DNA of 64,000 nucleotides from Clostridium sp. CM027 (GTDB lineage: Bacteria > Bacillota > Clostridia > Clostridiales > Clostridiaceae), in the NCBI RefSeq assembly GCF_024730565.1, contig NZ_CP077725.1, forward strand, positions 2,691,501 to 2,755,500, in the 5' to 3' direction. This document shows, piece by piece, positions 45,171 to 54,764 of this stretch (the first letter of the stretch is position 1; each line of letters opens with the position of its first letter). The notes below the pieces were generated by a model. It saw only the letters and a program-made list of their open reading frames with translations, did no database searches and was not told the origin of the DNA. The position numbers and the translations under genes are program-made.

Positions 45171-45313
45171 TTGACAACATTCGATCGTTATAGTAGCATA
45201 AACACATATAATAAGCAATTAAAATAAATTAATGTTCGTATTTTTTGGACGAATATCAATATTTTGCCACATTATTGGTTTTGTGAAATAAATATAAATT
45301 ATATATACCGAAC
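45171..45313 (+). promoter_or_regulatory. Leader of the ABC transporter operon with PurR-box-like motifs
   Basis: TTGACA at 45171 with TAGCAT at 45194 is a possible promoter. TTCGT (45235-45239) and ACGAA (45249-45253) form an inverted pair, and CCGAAC at 45308-45313 recalls the core of the Firmicute PurR box. Because the operon is followed by adenine deaminase, purine control would make sense, but the match is partial. I looked for a purine riboswitch here and did not find one. Confidence 0.3.
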
Positions 45314-45353
45314 AAAAATATCATTAAGATAAAATTTTAGGAGAGTTAAACCT

Positions 45354-46181
45354 ATGAAGAAAAAATGGACTTACGTATTATTTGTACCGTGTTTAATATT
45401 ACTAGCTTATTTTCTTATAGTACCTTTAGTTAGTACTATAATTCCTACTTTTAGTATTAATGGAAGCTTTAGTTTAGATCATTATTTAAATTTCTTTGGA
45501 GATAAGTATACGCTGCAGATATTTTATAGAACATTAAGAATTGCTTTAATATCATCTGCAATATGCGTGGTTATTGGAGTTCCAACAGCATATTTTGTGT
45601 CTAGAACCTCAAAGAAGATTAGAGGGTTATTCATGGCATTAACCATATTCCCTATTCTTACAAATTCAATTGTTCGTTCTTTTGCTTGGATGAGTATTTT
45701 AGGTAAAAATGGAGTTATAAATAAAGTGTTACTTAGCTTAGGCGTTATTAATGAATCTTTAACTATGATGTATACTGAAGGCGCAATCATAGTTGGTACA
45801 GTTTATTTATTTTCACCGCTAATGATTATTTCTTTAGTAGGAGTTTTAGAAAATATAGATAATGACTTATTAGAAGCAGCGGAAAGTTTAGGAGCTAATA
45901 AAGTGAAGGCCTTCTTTAAGGTTATATTCCCACTGAGTTTACCGGGATTAATAGTTGGAACAGTCCTTGTATTTACAGGAGCACTTACTGCTTATACTAC
46001 ACCACAGTTATTAGGTGGTAATAAAAATACAGTGTTAGCCACATTAATTTATCAAGAAGCGATGACCTTAAGTGACTGGCAAGCGGCGTCTGTTGTTGCA
46101 ACAATAATGATAGTTACAACATTATTGGTTATAAAAGGAATAAACTTATTAGCGTCTAGATTAGATAAGAGGGGATTATAA
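45354..46181 (+). CDS. ABC transporter permease, PotB-like
   Basis: A 275-residue inner-membrane subunit of a spermidine/putrescine-type importer, six helices. The first is VLFVPCLILLAYFLIVPLVS. The coupling-helix EAA loop is EAAESLGANKVKAFFKVIFP. AGGAGAG precedes the ATG. It is the first gene of a permease-permease-ATPase-binding protein operon. Family membership does not fix the substrate; polyamines, or given the neighbours a nucleobase-related amine, are possible. Confidence 0.93.
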   Translation: MKKKWTYVLFVPCLILLAYFLIVPLVSTIIPTFSINGSFSLDHYLNFFGDKYTLQIFYRTLRIALISSAICVVIGVPTAYFVSRTSKKIRGLFMALTIFPILTNSIVRSFAWMSILGKNGVINKVLLSLGVINESLTMMYTEGAIIVGTVYLFSPLMIISLVGVLENIDNDLLEAAESLGANKVKAFFKVIFPLSLPGLIVGTVLVFTGALTAYTTPQLLGGNKNTVLATLIYQEAMTLSDWQAASVVATIMIVTTLLVIKGINLLASRLDKRGL

Positions 46182-46182
46182 C

Positions 46183-46968
46183 ATGAAAGGCAAAAAAAGC
46201 AAATTACTTACTATATTCGTAGCATTAGTATATATATTTTTACTAGCACCATTAGTAATTATAGCGTTAACAAGTATAGGAACAGAAAGTTATATTGCAT
46301 TCCCACCAAAGGGGTTTAGCATTAAGTGGTATGCAAATGTATTTCAATCAGATATGTTTATGAATACAATGTTTGTAAGTTTTTTAGTATCCTGTGGGTC
46401 TACAGTATTAGCACTGTTAATTGGAATACCGGCAGCTTACGGATTAAGCAGATTTGATTTCAAAGGAAAGGGTGTTTTAAAGAGTTTTTTCTTTTCACCA
46501 TTAATAATACCAGGAGTGGTTGTTGGTTTTGCATTATTTCAGTTTTTAGTAATAAAATTAGAATTTTCAGTATACATGAGTTTATTTATAGGTCATACAT
46601 TGGTAATAGTACCTTACATAATTAGAGTTGTTGGTTCAAGTTTAGAGGTATTTGATTATTCAATAGAAGAGGCTGCAATGAGTCTTGGCTATACAAAAAT
46701 AAATACTTTTTTTAAGGTAGTTATGCCAAATATAACTTCAGGAATTATAGCAGCGGTTATGTTAGCATTTATAAACTCCTTTAACAATGTGCCTGTATCA
46801 ATATTTTTAACAGGGCCAGGAGTAAGTACTTTGCCAATTAGTATGATGAGTTATGTAGAGTATAACTATGATCCAACCGTATCAGCATTATCAGTTATAT
46901 TAATGTTAATAACAATTGGAATAATGTTTATAGTAGAAAAAACTTTAGGATTAGATAGTCTTTCTTAG
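46183..46968 (+). CDS. ABC transporter permease, PotC-like
   Basis: A 261-residue second permease with six helices. It begins MKGKKSKLLTIFVALVYIFL, and the EAA loop is EEAAMSLGYTKINTFFKVVM. It starts 1 bp after the first permease gene, with GAGGGGA inside the end of that gene as ribosome-binding site. It forms a heterodimer with the PotB-like subunit. Confidence 0.93.
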   Translation: MKGKKSKLLTIFVALVYIFLLAPLVIIALTSIGTESYIAFPPKGFSIKWYANVFQSDMFMNTMFVSFLVSCGSTVLALLIGIPAAYGLSRFDFKGKGVLKSFFFSPLIIPGVVVGFALFQFLVIKLEFSVYMSLFIGHTLVIVPYIIRVVGSSLEVFDYSIEEAAMSLGYTKINTFFKVVMPNITSGIIAAVMLAFINSFNNVPVSIFLTGPGVSTLPISMMSYVEYNYDPTVSALSVILMLITIGIMFIVEKTLGLDSLS

Positions 46969-47023
46969 GCGAAATATGTTCGTAATAGGCCTTAAATAAT
47001 GCTAATAAACGTGGGGGTAACAC

Positions 47024-48058
47024 ATGAATTTAATAAACTTGAAAAATATAGCAGTATCATATGATGGAAAAGACAATATATTACAAAATTTTAATTTAAG
47101 CATTAAAAAAGGGGAGCTTGTATCTCTTTTAGGACCTAGTGGATGTGGTAAAACTACAACATTAAGAGTAATTGCTGGATTTATAGAGCCAAACAATGGA
47201 ACGTTTATGCTAGGAGGCAAGGATTATACAAAAATACCTGTTCATAATAGAAATTTCGGATTAGTATTTCAAAGCTACGCATTATTTCCGCACTTAACAG
47301 TAGAAGAAAATGTAGCATTTGGTTTAAAAATGAAGAAGATATCAAGGGATGAAATAAAGAAAAAGGTAAAAGATATATTAGAAGTAGTAGATATGAATCA
47401 ATATGCTAAAAGATATCCAAAGGAGCTTTCGGGAGGACAAAGACAGAGAGTTGCAACAGCTAGAGCGTTAGTAATAGAGCCAAGTCTATTACTTTTAGAT
47501 GAACCTTTAAGCAACTTAGATGCGAAGCTTAGATTGAAGATGAGAGTTGAAATAAGAAAGCTTCAACAAAGCTTAGGCATTACTACTTTATTTGTTACCC
47601 ATGACCAAGAGGAGTGTTTCTCTATATCAGATAAAGTGGCGGTAATGAACAAAGGTGTAATAGAGCAATTTGATACTCCAGAAAATATTTACTCAAATCC
47701 TTCCACAGAGTTTGTTGCTAGATTTGTCGGATTTGAAAACTTTATAGATTTAACAAAGGTAGAAGATGGATTATATGAAAGTAATAAAGGATTAAAGTTT
47801 AGTGTGGAAAATCCTAAAATAGACAAGGCAGAAGTTAAAGGTACAATAAGACCAGATGATATAGTTATAGCATCAATAGAAGCGTCAAATACTATAGAGG
47901 GAACTGTAGAAATAAGAACATTCTTAGGGAAATCATATCAGTATAATGTAAATACCACTGTGGGAAATTTAGTTGTAAATAGCCAAAATGATGTAGTTTA
48001 TTCTCAAGGAGATAAAATAAATCTTTACTTACCTGAAAATAAAATAGTATTAGTATAA
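47024..48058 (+). CDS. ABC transporter ATP-binding protein, PotA-like
   Basis: A 344-residue ATPase subunit. Walker A is GPSGCGKTTTLRV, the signature is LSGGQRQRVATARAL and Walker B is LLLLDEPLSNLDAKL, with H-loop VTHDQEEC. The C-terminal TOBE-type domain (about 240-344) contains RPDDIVI. GTGGGGGT lies upstream. It energises the two permeases. Confidence 0.95.
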   Translation: MNLINLKNIAVSYDGKDNILQNFNLSIKKGELVSLLGPSGCGKTTTLRVIAGFIEPNNGTFMLGGKDYTKIPVHNRNFGLVFQSYALFPHLTVEENVAFGLKMKKISRDEIKKKVKDILEVVDMNQYAKRYPKELSGGQRQRVATARALVIEPSLLLLDEPLSNLDAKLRLKMRVEIRKLQQSLGITTLFVTHDQEECFSISDKVAVMNKGVIEQFDTPENIYSNPSTEFVARFVGFENFIDLTKVEDGLYESNKGLKFSVENPKIDKAEVKGTIRPDDIVIASIEASNTIEGTVEIRTFLGKSYQYNVNTTVGNLVVNSQNDVVYSQGDKINLYLPENKIVLV

Positions 48059-48103
48059 GCTGAAATGGATATTATTAATTTGAGCAAATTAGGAGGAATG
48101 GAT

Positions 48104-49156
48104 ATGTTAAAAAAATATTTGGTAGTAACGGTAGCGTTAGGATTGCTAGCAACTGTATTTGTTGGATGTAGTGGTGGATCTTCAGCCTCGGGTAAAAAAA
48201 AGAAACTTGTAATTTCAACTTTTGGGTTAAATGAAGACAAGCTAACAGAAAATGTACTTAAACCTTTCGAAGAAAAGCATGGAGTTAAAATAGTATTAGA
48301 AACAGGTAATAACTCTGATAGATTAACAAAACTTAAAAACAACCCAAAGTCAACAGTAGACTTAATATACTTAGCTGAGAGCTATGCTGAGCAAGGAATA
48401 AAGGCAGGGGTATTTGAAAAGCTTGACTACAGTAAAATTCCTAATAGTGAAAATGTAGTAGATAAGGGCAAAGGAACAATAAAAGATGGATTTGGACCAG
48501 CATATGCATTAAACAGCATAGGAATAGCTGTTAATCCAAAGGAAGTAGAGTTTGAAATAACTTCTTGGGAAGATTTATGGAAGCCTGAACTAAAGGGTAA
48601 AATAGCTATACCAGATATAACAACAACCTTTGGTCCAGCTATGCTTTATATAGCAGCAGAAAAAGCAGGAGTAGATGTATCTAAAGACAAGGGTGTAGCT
48701 GCATTTAAAGAATTACAAAGATTAAAGCCTAATGTAGTTAAAACTTATAGTAAATCTTCAGACCTATCTAATATGTTTGCTAGTGGAGAAATAACAGTAG
48801 CGGTAACAGCTGACTTTGCTTATGAAATGATTACTAATGCATCACCAGAAATAAAGCTTATAACTCCAGAGTCAGGAAGATATTTAAACCTTAATTCAAT
48901 AAACATAAATAAGAATTCAGATAATAAAGATTTAGCTTATGAGTTTATAAATTATGTTTTAAGTGAAGAGATTCAATATAAAGGTGCTAAGAATTTAAGT
49001 GAATCACCAGTAAATAAAAAGGTTTCTTTGACTGAAGAGGAAAGTAAAAATTTAACCTATGGACCAACAGTAAAAAATGCTAAAACTATAGATTATAAAG
49101 TGGTTAATCCATTAATGAGTGAATGGATAGATACTTGGAATAGAATTATGAACTAA
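48104..49156 (+). CDS. ABC transporter substrate-binding lipoprotein, PotD-like
   Basis: A 350-residue lipoprotein. The signal MLKKYLVVTVALGLLATVFV ends in GC, the lipidation cysteine (VGC), so it is anchored outside the membrane. The body is a type 2 periplasmic-binding fold: KLVISTFGLNEDKLTENVLK, LNSIGIAVNPKEVEFEITSW and GEITVAVTADFAYEM. Frames open further upstream (48065, 48098), but AGGAGG at 48091-48096 is 7 nt from ATG 48104. It closes the transporter operon and is followed by a terminator, so the binding protein is last rather than first. Confidence 0.9.
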   Translation: MLKKYLVVTVALGLLATVFVGCSGGSSASGKKKKLVISTFGLNEDKLTENVLKPFEEKHGVKIVLETGNNSDRLTKLKNNPKSTVDLIYLAESYAEQGIKAGVFEKLDYSKIPNSENVVDKGKGTIKDGFGPAYALNSIGIAVNPKEVEFEITSWEDLWKPELKGKIAIPDITTTFGPAMLYIAAEKAGVDVSKDKGVAAFKELQRLKPNVVKTYSKSSDLSNMFASGEITVAVTADFAYEMITNASPEIKLITPESGRYLNLNSININKNSDNKDLAYEFINYVLSEEIQYKGAKNLSESPVNKKVSLTEEESKNLTYGPTVKNAKTIDYKVVNPLMSEWIDTWNRIMN

Positions 49157-49171
49157 TTATATAGATTAAAT

Positions 49172-49216
49172 AAATAACTAGTCAAAATCTTTATGATTGA
49201 GACTAGTTATTTTTTA
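49172..49216. terminator. Terminator of the ABC transporter operon
   Basis: AAATAACTAGTC (49172-49183) pairs with GACTAGTTATTT (49201-49212) with an AT-rich 17-nt loop, followed by TTT. Confidence 0.9.
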
Positions 49217-49287
49217 AATTCAGGTATAAAAGTAAAAAATAAGCCTGCATAATTTGAATAGATAAATATATATTAAAGAGGTGTATT

Positions 49288-51066
49288 ATGGAAGTTGAAT
49301 TAATAGTTAAAAATATCAGAGTGTATAATAGTTATTTTAAGAAATTCATTAATGCAGATGTAGCAATAATGGATGAAAAATTTATATATATAGGCAAAGA
49401 ATATGAAGGTAAATTAAGTGGTAAAGAAGTTGTAGATGGACATGGGAATTATATGATCCCTGGCCTTATTGACATTCATATGCATATAGAGAGTTCGATG
49501 ACTATTCCCAGTGAGTTTTCTAAGGCTGTTATACCACATGGAGTAACTACGGTGGTGGCTGATCCACATGAGATTGCTAATGTTTTTGGTGTGGAGGGGA
49601 TAATAGCTTTTATAAGTAAAGAGGAAAAAATAGATATATTTTATGGAATACCAAGCTCAGTACCATCAACATCAAAGGAGTTTGAAACCACAGGGGGATT
49701 TATAAGTGATAAAGAAGTTGGTGAGCTTTTAGCATACCCGAAGGTTATTTGTTTAGGAGAGGTAATGAATTTTAAGGATTTAATAGAAGAGGATGATTCT
49801 AATATAAATAGGATTATAAATCTAATCAAGAGAGAAAAGAATAATTTTCCAATAGAAGGTCATTGTCCTAAGATTGAAGGGTTAGATTTAGCTATGTACA
49901 TATATAGGGGGGTGGATGGAGATCATACTCAGCAGAGTTTAAAATCTATAGAAGAAAAAATAAGTGGTGGAATGTTTTTAGAAATACAAGAGAAATCTAT
50001 GAGTCAAGAAAATATGAATTATTTAAGGGATAATAATTTATATGAGCACTTTTGTTTGGTTACAGATGATGTAATGGCTGACGAGCTAACAAGTGGACAT
50101 TTAAATAAATTAGTGAAGAAAGCTATGGATATGGGAATTAGTGAAGAAAACGCTATATATGTATCTACATATACTCCTGCTAGAAGAATGGGACTTTTAG
50201 ATAGAGGAGTTATTGCCCCAGGAAAGATGGCAGACTTTATATTATTAGAAGATGTTAAAGAGTTTAAGATACACTCGGTATATAAAAATGGAAAAGTGAT
50301 ATATAATAAGGAAGAGTGTGAAGGGAATAGTTATTCGCAAATAAATTCAAAAGAAGGTATAAACATAAAAGAAACTGTAAAGGTGAAAGAAAATAAAAAA
50401 GAAGGATTTCCTAGGAAATTTTATAATAGCATAAAGTTAAATTCTTTAAATGAAGAGGATTTTAAGGTGGAAACTCCTATATTAAATGGAGAACTTATTT
50501 GTAGAACAATGAAGGTGGAGCAAGATACAACATTCACTGAAGAGGGAGAAGTTATAATTAAATCATTAAATGGGGAACTTCAATGGGAAATAAAGGGTTG
50601 TGCATTGATAGTAGTCTTTGAAAGATACGGAAAAACTAAGGGTAAAGCATTTGGGATAGTAGATGGTAATATAATAAAAGAAGGAGCTGTGGCTACTACT
50701 TGGGCCCATGACCATCATAATCTTATGGTCATGGGAAGAAATGTTAAGGATATGATAGCGGCAGCTAATGAAGTTATAAACTGCAAAGGTGGATATGCGG
50801 TGGCAAATAAAGGTCACATTCTAGGTTCAGCACCATTACCAATTGGTGGAATAGTAAGTGATGTTCCTATAGAGGTTTTAGCATCGCAGTTAAAAGAAAT
50901 AAGAAACGCTATGAAGGAATTGGGATATGACCATAAGAATGAAATAATGTCATTTAGTACATTATCACTACCAGTTAGTCCAGCTTTAAAGATAACTGAT
51001 AAAGGATTAATAGATGTTAAAAAACAGGAGATTGTTTCATTGTTTAAAGAAAGTAGTGAAAGATAA
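49288..51066 (+). CDS. ade: Adenine deaminase
   Basis: Deaminates adenine to hypoxanthine. It has 592 residues, the usual length. The amidohydrolase metal motif is PGLIDIHMHIESSM near residue 65, then GVTTVVADPHEIANVFG, IEGHCPKIEGLD and the C-terminal adenine-deaminase domain with TWAHDHHNLMVMGRNVKDM. GAGGTG precedes the ATG. It is followed after 26 bp by another amidohydrolase and preceded by the ABC importer, which suggests a purine-salvage context. Confidence 0.95.
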   Translation: MEVELIVKNIRVYNSYFKKFINADVAIMDEKFIYIGKEYEGKLSGKEVVDGHGNYMIPGLIDIHMHIESSMTIPSEFSKAVIPHGVTTVVADPHEIANVFGVEGIIAFISKEEKIDIFYGIPSSVPSTSKEFETTGGFISDKEVGELLAYPKVICLGEVMNFKDLIEEDDSNINRIINLIKREKNNFPIEGHCPKIEGLDLAMYIYRGVDGDHTQQSLKSIEEKISGGMFLEIQEKSMSQENMNYLRDNNLYEHFCLVTDDVMADELTSGHLNKLVKKAMDMGISEENAIYVSTYTPARRMGLLDRGVIAPGKMADFILLEDVKEFKIHSVYKNGKVIYNKEECEGNSYSQINSKEGINIKETVKVKENKKEGFPRKFYNSIKLNSLNEEDFKVETPILNGELICRTMKVEQDTTFTEEGEVIIKSLNGELQWEIKGCALIVVFERYGKTKGKAFGIVDGNIIKEGAVATTWAHDHHNLMVMGRNVKDMIAAANEVINCKGGYAVANKGHILGSAPLPIGGIVSDVPIEVLASQLKEIRNAMKELGYDHKNEIMSFSTLSLPVSPALKITDKGLIDVKKQEIVSLFKESSER

Positions 51067-51092
51067 AATAAAAAAATTGGCGGTATTAGCAT

Positions 51093-52424
51093 ATGAAAAA
51101 AGGAATAGAAGATAATAGAATTTTAATAAAGAATGTAAATATAATTACTATGAATAAGGATAAAGAAGTTATAGAAAATGGTACGCTCGTAATAGAGGGA
51201 GATGAAATAAAGGCAGTTGGTGGAGCTGATTTAGAAAATAAGTTTCAAGGATATAACATAATAGATGGTGAAGATGGAATATTAATGCCAGGAATGATTA
51301 ATTGTCATTGCCACGGTTCTATGGTTCCGTTTAGAAGCTTAGCGGATGACTGCAAGGATAGATTAAAAAGATATTTATTCCCATTAGAGAATATGTTGGT
51401 GAATAAGGAATTGGTTTATATTGGAGCGAAATATGCAGTGGCGGAAATGTTGCTTGGTGGAGTAACTACCTATTGTGATATGTATTACTTTGAAGATGAA
51501 GTGGCAAAGGCAACATCAGAGTTAAATATGAGGGGAATACTATGTAATAGTATTATAAATTTCCAAGCACCAGATGCTGAGGAACCCTTTGGTGGATTAG
51601 ATTACTCTATAGAATTTATTGAAAAATGGAAGGGGCATGAATTAATAACACCAGGAATAGCACCCCATGCACCCTATACCAATAGTGATGAAAGTTTAAA
51701 AATGGCCTATGAAATATCTAAAAAATATGAGGTGCCTTTTACTATGCATTTAGCAGAAATGGACTTCGAATTTGAAAAATATAAGGAAGAATTAGGGCTA
51801 ACCCCAGTGGAGTATGTAGAAAGCTTAGGAATACTGGATTCTAACTTTATAGCAGCACATGCTGTAACTTTAGAGGAACAAGACATAGATATACTTAAAA
51901 AGCATAATGTTAAGGTAAGTCATAATATAGGGGCAAATGCTAAAGGAGCAAAGGGAGTGGCTCCCATATTAAAAATGAGAGAAAAAGGTATAGATGTAGG
52001 ACTAGGAAGTGATGGTCCAATGAGCGGAAACACCATGGACATAATCACCCAAATGAGTCTAGTTGGAAAAATACAAAAATTATATAATAACGATAGAAGC
52101 TTATTCCCCGCAGTGGAATTAGTAGAAATGGCAACAATGGGAGGATCAAAGGTATTAGGTTTAGAAAATAAAGTGGGATCCATTGAAGTCGGTAAAAAAG
52201 CTGATATAACATTAATAGAAACTAAATCAGTAAATATGCAACCAATATATGATTACTATTCAGCGGTGGTATATTCAGCTAATGCAGGGAATGTGGATAC
52301 GGTAATAGTTAATGGGAAGATTGTAGTTAGAAATAAGGAATTGGTTTCTGGGAACTTTAAGGAGATAAGAAGGGAGCTTTTAAAATTGAAGGACAAGATT
52401 GAGAAGGTAGCTGGAAAATTATAA
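51093..52424 (+). CDS. Amidohydrolase, MtaD/SsnA-like deaminase family
   Basis: A 443-residue metal-dependent hydrolase. Metal ligands are in GMINCHCHGSMVPF, PFTMHLAEMDFEFEK, AAHAVTLEEQD and GLGSDGPMSGNTMDI. The family contains S-adenosylhomocysteine/methylthioadenosine deaminases, guanine- and 8-oxoguanine-type deaminases and aminohydrolase SsnA; the exact substrate is unknown. Its position right after ade favours a purine or related aminated ring. TTGGCGG is a weak ribosome-binding site. Confidence 0.88.
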   Translation: MKKGIEDNRILIKNVNIITMNKDKEVIENGTLVIEGDEIKAVGGADLENKFQGYNIIDGEDGILMPGMINCHCHGSMVPFRSLADDCKDRLKRYLFPLENMLVNKELVYIGAKYAVAEMLLGGVTTYCDMYYFEDEVAKATSELNMRGILCNSIINFQAPDAEEPFGGLDYSIEFIEKWKGHELITPGIAPHAPYTNSDESLKMAYEISKKYEVPFTMHLAEMDFEFEKYKEELGLTPVEYVESLGILDSNFIAAHAVTLEEQDIDILKKHNVKVSHNIGANAKGAKGVAPILKMREKGIDVGLGSDGPMSGNTMDIITQMSLVGKIQKLYNNDRSLFPAVELVEMATMGGSKVLGLENKVGSIEVGKKADITLIETKSVNMQPIYDYYSAVVYSANAGNVDTVIVNGKIVVRNKELVSGNFKEIRRELLKLKDKIEKVAGKL

Positions 52425-52490
52425 ATGAATAATATTCTTATATGATTCATTTATATATCAAAATAGAAGATAAAGAAATATGATAGCAAA

Positions 52491-52573
52491 AGCACATAGT
52501 ACTTAAAATGCATTTGAGGGTCTTAGAAGTAATTCATGAGGACAAACGCATTTATAGTAATATGTGCTTTTTA
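52491..52573. repeat. Long interrupted hairpin between convergent genes
   Basis: AGCACATA, TACT, AAATGC and TTTG in the left arm (52491-52516) pair in order with CAAA, GCATTT, AGTA and TATGTGCT in the right arm (52543-52568), each block separated by small mismatched loops. The 26-nt apex is AGGGTCTTAG... to ...ATGAGGA. TTTTTATT follows, so on the plus strand it can terminate the amidohydrolase transcript. Confidence 0.65.
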
Positions 52574-52593
52574 TTAATGTGCATATTTTTATA

Positions 52594-53574
52594 TTATTTT
52601 GATTTACTCAAATTTTTCTTAATTCTTATGTCGTCTCCAAAGAATTTGCAAAGTGTAAAATTTCCAATTAATCTAGAGGTTATTCTCTCAGTATAGGTAT
52701 TTAATAAATTTTCAAGAGTTAAATTAGTAGATACTAGCATTTTTTTTTGTTTTAATAATTTGGTATTAAGTAGATTGAACATTTCTGTTTTAGTAAAATC
52801 TGAAATTTGCTCAGTGCCCAAATCGTCTATAATAAGTAAATCACAATTTATTAGTAGTTCCTCTAAAGAGGTGTCGCCATTAAATCGAATTTCTTTTAAA
52901 GCCTTTATCAATTGTTCGGCTGTTCTATATACTACAAAAGAACCTTTGTCGAGTAATTCCTTTGTAATGCAATGAGACAGAAAGGTTTTTCCTGTACCAG
53001 AACTTCCATAGAATAATAAATTTTCATCAGTGGTATTGAAATTCTTTAAAAAGCTCATAGACCTAGATAAAATCTTTTCAATGTTCTTTTTAGGAGATTC
53101 TGATTCAAGTTCACTTTTTCTAGAAGGATAGTAGTCTAATTTAAAATTATCAAAGTTATTGGTATTTAACATACCTTGAAGTTCAGAACTAGTATAATAA
53201 ACATCTATAACCTTTTGCTTAAAGCAAGGGCATTTAGTATTTCCAATAAAACCTGTATCGCGACATTTTGTGCATCTATAATGCAAATTCAAGTATTCCA
53301 TATCAAAACCATTAGAGACTAATAGCTCAGATTTTTTCATTCTTAGATCTATTATTTTTTCTTTCAAAGAATGTAAATATTCATCTCTATTGTTGATACT
53401 TTTCAAAGCACTAATGGATAATTCTATACATAGCTTACCTATTTTGTGATCTAGTTCAATAATCTCAGGGTGAGTCTTTTCTATGTGAACTTTTCTTTTT
53501 CTAAAGTCAGCCTCTTCTTCTTGCCTTATTCGATCATATATAGCTAATATTTTGGTTTGATATCCTTTAATCAT
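52594..53574 (-). CDS. DnaC/DnaI-like helicase loader ATPase
   Basis: A 326-residue AAA+ protein. The N-terminal helical part is followed by a zinc-binding cluster (CTKCRDTGFIGNTKCPC, about residue 98) as in DnaI, then Walker A FYGSSGTGKTFLSHC and Walker B LLIIDDLGTEQISDF. It loads the DnaB helicase, by family knowledge. It overlaps the end of the DnaD-like gene by 8 bp. This pair replaces the dnaB-dnaI pair of Bacillus in clostridia. Confidence 0.9.
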   Translation of the reverse strand: MIKGYQTKILAIYDRIRQEEEADFRKRKVHIEKTHPEIIELDHKIGKLCIELSISALKSINNRDEYLHSLKEKIIDLRMKKSELLVSNGFDMEYLNLHYRCTKCRDTGFIGNTKCPCFKQKVIDVYYTSSELQGMLNTNNFDNFKLDYYPSRKSELESESPKKNIEKILSRSMSFLKNFNTTDENLLFYGSSGTGKTFLSHCITKELLDKGSFVVYRTAEQLIKALKEIRFNGDTSLEELLINCDLLIIDDLGTEQISDFTKTEMFNLLNTKLLKQKKMLVSTNLTLENLLNTYTERITSRLIGNFTLCKFFGDDIRIKKNLSKSK

Positions 53575-54553
53575 TATTATCCCATCCTAGTAATTTTTTT
53601 TCTAGTTCATCAAAGTTATAAGCTCTTTGTTCATAATCATTGAAACTTCCCTTAGCAGGCTTTCCACCGGCAGTAGTTTTTTTATTAGTAACTAAACGTT
53701 TTTTATCTTTTTTCTCTATATCCTCTAAAGAGTTTATGCCGTCTTTAAACCAACTATTTAGAATCCCATCGATATATTTAAAATCAGCGCGGCTAAGCCT
53801 ATCAAAACAAATATCGCAAGCTTTATATATAATTTCTAGAGAAAATTTATAAACATTTATCCATTTATCTAATATTTGTTCTTGAGGTTTCATTATTTCT
53901 GGAGCTTTTATTCCTAGGTAATTTAAGATTTTTCTGATGTTTATCCATTTATCCTCATGTTTTTTTATATAGGATTGAGCACCTTCAATATTTTGAATAT
54001 TAGCATCATGCCATGCAATTGCAATGGTTTCAATGTATCTATAGTCAACTTTACCTTTTGATACACAATATTGAATTAATAAAAGGATTAGTTCTGGGGG
54101 GAAATTATAATCTTTTTGCCAACTTAGGTACATGGTCATTTCTTTCGGTGAAAGAGGTTTGGCTAATAGTTTTTCAATATCTTGGAGCATACCTTTTATT
54201 GAAGAATTGGTTAATTCCTCAAGCAAATTTATGTTTTGGATATTGTCACTTGGAACATCTAATAAATCCAAGAATTCAACATTAAAGTTACCCATATTAT
54301 CAATGGGGGTCATTTTAATTAGGTTCTCATCATTCCAATAGTTCCAAGCATTTACAACATCTGTTTCTAGAAGTCCAAGCGTATTTGCTATAACTGAAGA
54401 GGTAGCACCTATTTCTCCAGTTGTACAATATTTTAGCCCAAGAAGATAAACTTTAACAAATTCTCCTCTAGCTCTAGGCATAAACTTATCTATAAAGATA
54501 TTACTCACAGGAGTATATTTATAGTTTTCATTCTTAAACATGAAAGTACTCAT
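53567..54553 (-). CDS. DnaD-like replication initiation protein
   Basis: A 328-residue protein. Residues 1-110 fit the winged-helix DnaD N-domain (FIDKFMPRARGEFVKVYLLG, then IANTLGLLETDVVNAWNYWN), followed by two DnaB_2/DnaD-type C domains (LSPKEMTMYLSWQKDYNFPP and a second at about 215-290 ending in FNDYEQRAYNFDELE). These proteins remodel oriC DNA and hand over the helicase. It overlaps the loader gene by 8 bp, so the two are translated together. Confidence 0.9.
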   Translation of the reverse strand: MSTFMFKNENYKYTPVSNIFIDKFMPRARGEFVKVYLLGLKYCTTGEIGATSSVIANTLGLLETDVVNAWNYWNDENLIKMTPIDNMGNFNVEFLDLLDVPSDNIQNINLLEELTNSSIKGMLQDIEKLLAKPLSPKEMTMYLSWQKDYNFPPELILLLIQYCVSKGKVDYRYIETIAIAWHDANIQNIEGAQSYIKKHEDKWINIRKILNYLGIKAPEIMKPQEQILDKWINVYKFSLEIIYKACDICFDRLSRADFKYIDGILNSWFKDGINSLEDIEKKDKKRLVTNKKTTAGGKPAKGSFNDYEQRAYNFDELEKKLLGWDNND

Positions 54554-54764
54554 AAAGTCACTACCTTTCTTTTAAAATTATAGAAATATAATTTTAAAAT
54601 ACAAAATTGCTGGTTATTTATATAATGTATTAATCTATAGGGATTTTATTATTCAACATATAGTATACCATACAGTGAAAGATACAAATAAAAAAGATGT
54701 TTCAAGAATGTATATTATTTGCAATAAAAGGTAATATTAAGTAAGTATTACGGGAGGTAGAATA

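Noticed and set aside
45092-45353. Purine riboswitch before the ABC transporter operon
   Set aside because: The conserved loops and three-way junction sequence of the purine aptamer were not found.
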